A stretch of DNA of 64,000 bases from Oscillospiraceae bacterium (GTDB lineage: Bacteria; Bacillota; Clostridia; Oscillospirales; Oscillospiraceae), in assembly GCA_902791215.1 (NCBI GenBank), contig CADAUZ010000029.1, positions 1 through 64,000 on the forward strand. Reading direction: 5' to 3'. Shown here piece by piece: positions 28,380 to 34,308 of the stretch (position 1 is its first letter; each line of letters opens with the position of its first letter). The translations under genes were made by a program, and so were the position numbers. A model generated the notes under the pieces. The model ran no database searches. It saw nothing but the letters and a program-made list of their open reading frames with translations, and was not told the origin of the DNA.

Positions 28380-28515
28380 AAAACAAAAAACCATGCCGGA
28401 AGGCATGGCAAAAAACACGTTATATGTGCGCTCGTGCCTTCCGCCTCAAGCTCCGTTTCGGCGTCAGAAATCTATTGTTTTTCCTCACCGCAAGAAAACG
28501 TCTCACGGCTCGGGC
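28380..28515 (-). promoter_or_regulatory. Riboswitch-like leader with terminator/antiterminator
   Basis: The transcript from the promoter at 28522-28549 would have a leader of about 150 nt. Just ahead of the ribosome binding site stands an intrinsic terminator on the minus strand: CCATGCC/GGCATGG (28408-28391) followed by UUUUUUGUUUU. Upstream in the same leader, CGGAAGGCA (28443-28435) is exactly complementary to TGCCTTCCG in the terminator's 5' arm and loop, a 9-bp alternative pairing that would open the terminator. Upstream of that lie conserved-looking paired segments (CCGT...ACGG). I do not recognise the aptamer class; TPP consensus motifs are absent. Confidence 0.6.
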
Positions 28516-28521
28516 CTCCCT

Positions 28522-28549
28522 ATTGTATCAGCTTTGCCTGCAAAGTCAA
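28522..28549 (-). promoter_or_regulatory. Sigma-A promoter of the TM1266-ABC operon
   Basis: Minus strand: -35 TTGACT (28549-28544), 16-bp spacer, -10 TACAAT (28527-28522). The remainder of 28364-28705 is taken up by the leader RNA and the divergent hydrogenase promoter. Confidence 0.75.
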
Positions 28550-28608
28550 GCATTTTTACAAATTCCGCATTTTTGTCTATTTTGCCATACAGTTCTTGTA
28601 AAAACGAC

Positions 28609-28637
28609 TTGATTATTTAATCTAAATACGATAGAAT
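28609..28637 (+). promoter_or_regulatory. Sigma-A promoter of the hydrogenase operon
   Basis: -35 TTGATT (28609-28614), 17-bp spacer, -10 TAGAAT (28632-28637), giving a start near 28644 and a leader of about 60 nt. Confidence 0.75.
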
Positions 28638-28648
28638 ACTCACAGCGA

Positions 28649-28666
28649 TTGTCACAAAATTATCAA
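28649..28666. promoter_or_regulatory. Rex-like operator at hydrogenase promoter
   Basis: TTGTCACAAAATTATCAA matches the Rex box TTGTTAANNNNTTAACAA at 11 of 14 defined positions and has the same 18-bp length. It overlaps the presumed transcription start, where a bound repressor would block the promoter. Rex senses the NADH/NAD+ ratio and controls fermentation and hydrogenase genes in Clostridia. Confidence 0.6.
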
Positions 28667-28705
28667 TAGCTAACTTCAAGCATACAGAGAAAGGACGCGA
28701 TCACA

Positions 28706-29179
28706 TTGGAAAACGTTGATCTCAGGTTTATTGACTCCGTACTGGACAAGTACGGCAGCGACAAGGCGAAGGTCATCGCCATCATGCAGGACGTGCAGGA
28801 GAAGTACCGCTACCTCCCCCAGGAGGCGCTGGAGTACATCGCCAAGAAGGTCGGCATGAGCGAATCGAAGCTCTACGGCGTGGCCACCTTCTACGGCAAC
28901 TTCTCCCTGGACGCCAAGGGCAAGTACGTCATGAAGGTCTGCCGCGGCACGGCATGTCATGTTCGCAAGAGCAGCAATGTCCTCCAGGCCATCTACGACG
29001 CCACCGGCACCAGCGAGCACAAGCCCAATTCCGACGACGGGCTGTTTACGCTGGAGATCGTCTCCTGCCTCGGCGCCTGCGGTCTGAGCCCCGTGGTCAT
29101 GGTCAACGACACCGTGCATGCCGCCATGACGCCGGAGAAGGCCCGCGCCCTGGTGGAGCAGCTCAGAGGGGAGGCATGA
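28706..29179 (+). CDS. hydC: Hydrogenase NuoE-like subunit HydC
   Basis: The 157-residue thioredoxin-fold [2Fe-2S] subunit of a multimeric FeFe-hydrogenase. Start is TTG 28706, nine bases after AAAGGA. The cluster cysteines are in CRGTAC and CLGAC, the spacing of the 24-kDa/NuoE family. The ATG of the next gene overlaps its stop (ATGA). In three-subunit HydABC enzymes this subunit takes part in electron transfer between NAD(H), ferredoxin and H2. Confidence 0.9.
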   Translation: MENVDLRFIDSVLDKYGSDKAKVIAIMQDVQEKYRYLPQEALEYIAKKVGMSESKLYGVATFYGNFSLDAKGKYVMKVCRGTACHVRKSSNVLQAIYDATGTSEHKPNSDDGLFTLEIVSCLGACGLSPVVMVNDTVHAAMTPEKARALVEQLRGEA

Positions 29180-31062
29180 ACATGCGGGAAAAAATACAGA
29201 ATCTTGAACAGTTCAAGGCATTACAGGAAAAATTCATGCAGGCCCGCGCGAATGAAAAGCGCAAGGTCCTCGTCTGCTGCGGCACCGGCTGCGCTGCCGG
29301 CGGCAACCTCGCCGTCTATGAGGAACTGAAAGCCCAGATGGAGGCCCACGGCGCGGCCTTTGAGCTCAGCCTGAACGACACTTGCGGCGCGGCCACCGGC
29401 ATCAAGAAGTCCGGCTGCCACGGCTTTTGCGAGATGGGGCCCCTGGTGCGCATCGAGCCGGAAGGCTGGCTCTACACCAAGGTCCACGCCGAGGATGTGG
29501 CCGAGATCGTGGAGAAGACGATCCTCGGCGGCGAGTTTATCGAGCGCCTCGGCTACCACCAGAACGGCCAGCTCTACAAGCGCCAGGAGGATATCCCCTT
29601 CTACAAGAAGCAGACCCGCCGCGTGCTCGAGCACTGCGGCCACATCGACGCCGAGAGCATCGAGGAATACTTCTCCATCGGCGGCTACCAGGCCCTTGCC
29701 AAGGCCCTGTTCGAGATGAGCGGGGACGAGGTCATCCAGGAGGTCACGGACTCCGGCCTGCGCGGCCGCGGCGGCGCGGGCTTCCCCACCGGCAAGAAGT
29801 GGGCCCAGGTCGCGGCACACACGGAAGAGCCTGTCAAGTACATCGTCTGCAACGGCGACGAGGGCGACCCCGGCGCGTTCATGGACCGCTCCTGCATGGA
29901 GGGCGACCCCCACAAGATCCTCGAGGGCATGATCATCGCGGGCGTGGCCACCGGCTCCACCGAGGGCTACATCTATGTCCGCGCGGAGTACCCGCTGGCA
30001 GTCTCCCGTCTGACCATCGCGATCGGGCAGGCTGAGGAATACGGCCTCATCGGCGACGATATCCTCGGCAGCGGCAAGAGCTTCCATATGCACATCAACA
30101 AGGGCGCGGGCGCCTTCGTCTGCGGCGAGGGCTCGGCCATGACCGCCTCCATCGAAGGCAACCGCGGCATGCCGCGCACCAAGCCCCCCAGAAGCGTCGA
30201 CAAGGGCCTGTTTGGAAAACCCACATGTCTCAACAATGTCGAGACCTTCGCAAACGTCCCCGACATCATCAAAAAGGGCGCCGCCTGGTTTCGCTCCGTC
30301 GGCACCGAGAAGAGCCCCGGCACCAAGGCCTTTGCCCTGACCGGCAATGTGGTGAACACCGGCCTCATTGAGGTCCCCATGGGCACCACGCTGCGTGAGG
30401 TCGTCTACGACATCGGCGGCGGCATCAAAAACGGCAAGAAGTTCAAGGCCGTGCAGATCGGCGGCCCCTCCGGCGGATGTCTCACCGAGGAGCACCTGGA
30501 CCTGCCCATGGACTTCGACTCCCTCAAGAAGGTGGGCGCGATCATCGGCTCCGGCGGTCTGGTCGTCATGGACGAGGACAGCTGCATGGTCAACATCGCG
30601 CAGTTCTTCATGAACTTCATCTGCGAGGAATCCTGCGGCAAGTGCACCCCCTGCCGCGAGGGCACCACCCGCATGAACGAGATCCTCAAGCGCATCACCA
30701 GCGGCAAGGGCCGCATGAGCGACCTTGACGAGCTCAGAGACCTGGCCGAGATGATCCAGGTATCCTCCCTGTGCGGTCTGGGCAAGACGGCCCCGAACCC
30801 CGTTTTGTCCACGCTCCAGAACTTTGAGGAGGAATACATCGAGCATATCCGTGACAAGCGCTGCCACTGCGGCACCTGCAAGGCACTGAGCCAGTACGTC
30901 ATCACGGACAAGTGCATCGGCTGCACCAGATGCGCGCGCAACTGCCCGGTCGAGGCCATCACCGGCACGCCGCGCCACAAACACGTCATCGACACCACGC
31001 GCTGCATCAAGTGCGGCACCTGCAAAGACAACTGCCCGGTCGGCGCCATCAGGGAGGGTTAA
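29176..31062 (+). CDS. hydB: Hydrogenase NADH-binding subunit HydB (NuoF-like)
   Basis: A 628-residue flavoprotein subunit. I start it at ATG 29176 (ATG 29182 is the alternative, with better spacing to GAGGGGAGG); the longer frame merely shadows hydC. Domains in order: thioredoxin-like [2Fe-2S] domain (CCGTGC, CHGFC), the NuoF FMN/NADH domain (RGRGGAGFPTGKKWA, CNGDEGDPGAFMDRS), SLBB, the N3-type cluster ESCGKCTPCREGTTRM, and two C-terminal 4Fe-4S ferredoxin motifs (CIGCTRCARNCP and CIKCGTCKDNCP). This is the layout of electron-bifurcating HydB, which oxidises or reduces NAD(H) together with ferredoxin. Confidence 0.92.
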   Translation: MNMREKIQNLEQFKALQEKFMQARANEKRKVLVCCGTGCAAGGNLAVYEELKAQMEAHGAAFELSLNDTCGAATGIKKSGCHGFCEMGPLVRIEPEGWLYTKVHAEDVAEIVEKTILGGEFIERLGYHQNGQLYKRQEDIPFYKKQTRRVLEHCGHIDAESIEEYFSIGGYQALAKALFEMSGDEVIQEVTDSGLRGRGGAGFPTGKKWAQVAAHTEEPVKYIVCNGDEGDPGAFMDRSCMEGDPHKILEGMIIAGVATGSTEGYIYVRAEYPLAVSRLTIAIGQAEEYGLIGDDILGSGKSFHMHINKGAGAFVCGEGSAMTASIEGNRGMPRTKPPRSVDKGLFGKPTCLNNVETFANVPDIIKKGAAWFRSVGTEKSPGTKAFALTGNVVNTGLIEVPMGTTLREVVYDIGGGIKNGKKFKAVQIGGPSGGCLTEEHLDLPMDFDSLKKVGAIIGSGGLVVMDEDSCMVNIAQFFMNFICEESCGKCTPCREGTTRMNEILKRITSGKGRMSDLDELRDLAEMIQVSSLCGLGKTAPNPVLSTLQNFEEEYIEHIRDKRCHCGTCKALSQYVITDKCIGCTRCARNCPVEAITGTPRHKHVIDTTRCIKCGTCKDNCPVGAIREG

Positions 31063-31065
31063 GCA

Positions 31066-32778
31066 ATGAGTGAAAAGAAAATGATCATCGACGGCATCGA
31101 ATGTCCGTTCACCGACGAGCGCAACGTGCTCGAGGTCGCGAAAAACAACGGGATCGACATCCCCTCGCTGTGCTACTGCGAAAACCTCTCCATCTACGGC
31201 GGCTGCCGCCTGTGTCTGGTGGAAAACGAGAAGGGCGTGCTGGACGCGGCCTGCTCCATGCAGCCGAGAAACGGCCTAGTCGTCAAGACCCACAGCGAAA
31301 AGGTGCTCAAGAGCCGTCACACCACGCTCCAGCTCCTCATGAGCAGCCACCGGGCCGAGTGTCTGACCTGTGAGCAGAGCGGCCACTGCAAGCTTCAGGA
31401 GTACGCCCACCGCTACAACGTGGTGGAGCCGCGCTTCGCTGAGAACACCTATTCCCACGAGCGCCTGGACGTCTCCTCCCCCTGCATCACCCGCGACCCC
31501 TCCAAGTGCATCCTCTGCGGCCTGTGCGTGCGCATGTGCTCCGAGGTACAGAATATCGGCGCCATAGACTTCACCAAGCGCGGCAAGAAGGCCATCGTGG
31601 CCCCGGGCTTCGGCAAGATGCTCATCGAGACCGGCTGCGTCGGCTGCGGCCAGTGCGCGGCGGTATGTCCCACCGGCGCCCTCACCATCAACCGCCAGAT
31701 CCCCGAGATGTGGCGCATGCTCAACGACCCCAACAAGCGCGTCGTGGTGCAGTTTGCCCCCAGCGTGCGCGTCGGCCTTGCCGAGGAGTTCGGCATGCCC
31801 GCCAATGAGCCCGTCACCGGCAAGCTCGTCACCGCCCTGCGCCGCCTGGGTGTGGACGTGGTGTACGACACGAATCTCTCCGCCGACCTCACCATCATGG
31901 AGGAGAGCGCGGAATTTCTCGAGAAGGTCAAGTCCGGCGCCAAGCTCCCCATGTTCACCTCCTGCTGCCCCGGCTGGATTCAGCATGTCGAGAAGGCCCA
32001 CCCGGAGCTGATGCCCCAGGTGTCCACCTGCGGCAGCCCCATGGAGATGCTGGGCGCGCTCATCCGCCAGCAGTTCAATAACGGCAATGACTCTAAGGGA
32101 GATGACGATGTCTACTCCGTGGCGATCATGCCATGCACCGCCAAGAAGTTTGAGGCCCAGCGCCCCGAGCTCGTAAAGGACGGCAAGCGTCTGATTGACC
32201 TCGTGCTCACCACCGACGAGCTGGCAAGGCTCCTCAAGGCTGCCGGCATCGACCTCAAGAACCTGCCCGACTCTGAGCCGGACAGCCCCCTCGGCGACTA
32301 CACCGGCGCGGGCGTCATCTTCGGCGTCACGGGCGGCGTGACCGAGGCCGTCATCCGCCGCGTCCTGGACGACGCCTCCCCCGAGGCGCTCAAGACCATT
32401 GCCGAATGCGGCGTGCGCGGGCTGGAGGGTATCAAGGCCTTCACCGTGACGGCGGGCGATCTGAGCCTCAAAATCGCGGTGGCAAACGGTCTCGGCAACG
32501 CCGACAAGCTCATCGAGAAGGTGCAGAGCGGCGAGGAGTACTTCGACTTCATCGAGGTCATGGCCTGCCCCAACGGCTGCATCGGCGGCGGCGGTCAGCC
32601 CCCCGCCTCCAACGCCCGCAAGCGTGAGCGCATGGAAGCCATCTTCAAGGCCGATGACGCCTGCGAGCTCAAGCTCCCGCAGCAGAACCCCGCCCTGGGC
32701 TACGTCTATGACGAGCTTCTCAAGGGCCGCGCCCACGAGCTGCTGCACATCCACTATCCCCTGCACCATCAGCACTGA
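31066..32778 (+). CDS. hydA: FeFe-hydrogenase catalytic subunit HydA
   Basis: A 570-residue H-cluster protein starting three bases after hydB. N-terminal relay: plant-type [2Fe-2S] (CYCENLSIYGGCRLC), a His-ligated 4Fe-4S (HRAECLTCEQSGHC) and two 4Fe-4S motifs (CILCGLCVRMC, CVGCGQCAAVCP). H-cluster motifs: L1 TSCCPGW (298-304), L2 MPCTAKK (from 355), L3 MACPNGCIGGGGQP (from 499). The position that is a conserved lysine in most enzymes (K358 of Clostridium pasteurianum CpI) is glycine 323 here (STCGSP). No maturases (hydEFG) are in the window. With HydB and HydC it forms a complex that likely couples H2, NADH and ferredoxin. Confidence 0.95.
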   Translation: MSEKKMIIDGIECPFTDERNVLEVAKNNGIDIPSLCYCENLSIYGGCRLCLVENEKGVLDAACSMQPRNGLVVKTHSEKVLKSRHTTLQLLMSSHRAECLTCEQSGHCKLQEYAHRYNVVEPRFAENTYSHERLDVSSPCITRDPSKCILCGLCVRMCSEVQNIGAIDFTKRGKKAIVAPGFGKMLIETGCVGCGQCAAVCPTGALTINRQIPEMWRMLNDPNKRVVVQFAPSVRVGLAEEFGMPANEPVTGKLVTALRRLGVDVVYDTNLSADLTIMEESAEFLEKVKSGAKLPMFTSCCPGWIQHVEKAHPELMPQVSTCGSPMEMLGALIRQQFNNGNDSKGDDDVYSVAIMPCTAKKFEAQRPELVKDGKRLIDLVLTTDELARLLKAAGIDLKNLPDSEPDSPLGDYTGAGVIFGVTGGVTEAVIRRVLDDASPEALKTIAECGVRGLEGIKAFTVTAGDLSLKIAVANGLGNADKLIEKVQSGEEYFDFIEVMACPNGCIGGGGQPPASNARKRERMEAIFKADDACELKLPQQNPALGYVYDELLKGRAHELLHIHYPLHHQH

Positions 32779-32784
32779 TACTGT

Positions 32785-32814
32785 TTTTCCATAAAACACT
32801 GTGTTTATGGAAAA
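32785..32814 (+). terminator. Hairpin after hydA
   Basis: A perfect 11-bp stem, TTTTCCATAAA with TTTATGGAAAA, seven bases after the hydA stop. There is no U-run, so termination is uncertain. Confidence 0.4.
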
Positions 32815-32820
32815 GGCACA

Positions 32821-33066
32821 AAAGGGCGCGTTGCAAAATAATAATTTTTCGTGAAAACAAAGCATTATGAGCGTAGGGGAGGGGCTTGCCCCTCCCGCCC
32901 ATGGCAAGCTTGAACTGTAAAAAATGTACGGCAATTTCGTAGAATACTACGATTTCGCCGTACATTTTCTTTTTATAGTCATGCTGTACCGCCGGGAGGG
33001 GCAAGTCCCTCCCCTACGGTATTCACGGACAATTACGCGAAAAGTGAATTATGCAACGCGCCCTTC
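32821..33066. mobile_element. R2 MITE-like element, copy 1
   Basis: A 246-bp non-coding element. Its ends are inverted repeats: AAAGGGCGCGTTGCAAAAT at the left and its near-complement ending CAACGCGCCCTT at the right. Inside are two nested palindromes: an outer one of GTAGGGGAGGGGCTTGCCCC type (and its complement), and a central AATGTACGGC...GCCGTACATT stem. A second copy of almost identical length lies at 42396-42640. No open reading frame, so mobility would need a transposase in trans. It fills the hydA-cyclophilin gap. Confidence 0.75.
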
Positions 33067-33074
33067 GTTGTTTG

Positions 33075-33698
33075 TCAATCCGTGATCGCAATACTCTCGA
33101 TCACCGGCTGCTGATCCGGCGGGATGGTGCCGTTGTTGTCGACGGGCTTTGCGTCTTTCGCGATCTGCTCGGCTATCTCCATACCCTCGGTCACGCGGCC
33201 GAAGGCGGCGTAGCTGCCGTCGAGGAAGGTGGAGTCGGCGACAGTGATGAAGAACTGCGAGCTTGCGCTGTCGGGATCGTTGGAGCGCGCCATGGAGATG
33301 ACGCCCTTGACGTGGCTGATGGGATTGTTAACGCCATTCTTGGCAAACTCGCCCTTGATCTTGTCCTTGGCCCCGCCGGTGCCGTTTCCGTCGGGATCGC
33401 CGCCCTGGATCATGAAGCCGTCCATGATGCGGTGGAAGGTCAGGCCGTTATAAAAACCGTCATTGGCAAGCTTGATAAAGTTTGCCACCGTGATGGGGGC
33501 TGTGCCCTCGTCCAGCTCCAGCTTGATGGTGCCGTAGTCTTTGACGGTGATCTCAGCGTGGCGGAGCTTCTGAAAGGGTTCGGCGCTCTGCGGCGCGGCG
33601 GCGGTCTGCGCGCTCTGGGCCGTCCGGGCCGTCTGCTTTGCGCCGCAGCCCGTCAGCAGCAGGACAAATGCCGCGAGCACGAGGATGATTTTCTTCAT
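33075..33698 (-). CDS. Cyclophilin-type peptidyl-prolyl isomerase lipoprotein
   Basis: A 207-residue exported proline isomerase. The signal peptide MKKIILVLAAFVLLLTGCGA has lipobox LTGC (cysteine 18); a short Ala/Gln/Thr-rich linker follows. The cyclophilin domain contains the catalytic FHRIMDGFMIQGGDPDGNGT block, the SMARSNDPDSASSQFFI stretch with catalytic glutamine/phenylalanine positions, and AAFGRVTEGMEIAEQI. It should help fold secreted proteins at the outer face of the membrane. RBS AAAGGAG. Confidence 0.9.
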   Translation of the reverse strand: MKKIILVLAAFVLLLTGCGAKQTARTAQSAQTAAAPQSAEPFQKLRHAEITVKDYGTIKLELDEGTAPITVANFIKLANDGFYNGLTFHRIMDGFMIQGGDPDGNGTGGAKDKIKGEFAKNGVNNPISHVKGVISMARSNDPDSASSQFFITVADSTFLDGSYAAFGRVTEGMEIAEQIAKDAKPVDNNGTIPPDQQPVIESIAITD

Positions 33699-33730
33699 TG
33701 TGTTCTCCTTTGCAGCTATTCAGTCTCCCT

Positions 33731-33858
33731 GTCATTCCGAGCCAGTGTCGCAACACTGGCGTGGGAATCCGTCTCTCTTATGCGGGTAATACTTTTTTCC
33801 TTTGCGAAAAAGAAGCGGATTGCCACACCAGTGACATCGGTCACTGGTTCGCAATGAC
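33731..33858. repeat. R1 palindromic repeat, copy 2
   Basis: Same arms as the copy at 17138: left GTCATTCCGAGCCAGTG with GGCGTGGGAATCCG, right GCGGATTGCCACACCAGTGA to GGTTCGCAATGAC, with a different central 45 bp. It lies just upstream of the cyclophilin gene. Apart from this and the hairpin at 33955, the interval 33699-33999 holds nothing recognised. Confidence 0.75.
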
Positions 33859-33954
33859 GTAAAACGGACATTTTCCAAATTGAATGACGAAGGATGAATA
33901 GTTATCTTCTTTTTTTGAAAACTGTGTTTCGCAATCGGCTAATCAAGTGCATAA

Positions 33955-33976
33955 GGGAGGCCCGTTTGGGCCTCCC
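33955..33976. terminator. Terminator-like hairpin after LysM peptide gene 1
   Basis: GGGAGGCCC pairs with GGGCCTCCC around a 4-nt loop, 24 bases beyond the stop of the LysM gene on the minus strand. U-tracts are weak on both sides (TTCTGTTTT on plus, TTAT on minus). Confidence 0.55.
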
Positions 33977-33999
33977 CTTCTGTTTTGTGCTGTTTGGGA

Positions 34000-34206
34000 T
34001 CAGAACTTGATCTTGAGGGTCTGACCGGGCATCAGAGCGGAATTGCTCGGGAGATTGTTCCACTTTGCCACCTGGTCAGCGGTGACATGATACTGTGCCG
34101 CGACGCTCTCCAGCGTGTCGCCCGGGTTTACCTGGTACGGGAGAATGGTGCCGCCGCCGACTGCGTCCAGTACTTCGTCGTTCAGAGCTTTCTTATTCAT
34201 CGTCAT
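34000..34206 (-). CDS. Double-glycine leader LysM peptide 1
   Basis: A 68-residue protein, start at ATG 34206 eight bases after GGAGG (the TTG upstream would place that ribosome binding site inside the gene). Residues 1-17, MTMNKKALNDEVLDAVGG, look like a class II bacteriocin/pheromone leader: L-(S/N)-D-E-x-L-x-x-V-x-GG. The rest (GTILPYQVNPGDTLESVAAQ through PGQTLKIKF) is one complete LysM domain. Predicted: cleavage after the GG by a C39-peptidase ABC exporter and release of a free peptidoglycan-binding module. No such exporter is in the window. It has its own promoter with 11-bp-spaced repeats. Two paralogues lie at 39422 and 42650. Confidence 0.75.
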   Translation of the reverse strand: MTMNKKALNDEVLDAVGGGTILPYQVNPGDTLESVAAQYHVTADQVAKWNNLPSNSALMPGQTLKIKF

Positions 34207-34265
34207 TTTCTTATCCTCCAATTCAAAGATTCCTGTTTGTGTGTTTTCTTCCTGCCTGCGTGTGT

Positions 34266-34300
34266 ATCATAGCACACGAACTGTCACACTACTGTCACAC
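34266..34300 (-). promoter_or_regulatory. Promoter of LysM peptide 1 with 11-bp-spaced direct repeats
   Basis: Minus strand: -10 TATGAT (34271-34266); then, 10 bp upstream, GTGTGACA (34289-34282) and a second GTGTGACA (34300-34293), exactly 11 bp apart. The repeats cover the -35 region, where no good -35 box exists, as expected for an activator-dependent promoter. Confidence 0.7.
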
Positions 34301-34308
34301 GCTTCTCC

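Noticed and set aside
28380-28515. TPP riboswitch, suggested by the NMT1/THI5-like transporter downstream
   Set aside because: Conserved TPP core sequences (CUGAGA and the ACCUGAUC-type element) are absent; kept only as an unassigned attenuator.
32720-33004. Open frames inside the R2 element
   Set aside because: They read through inverted repeats and differ between the two copies, so R2 is treated as non-coding.
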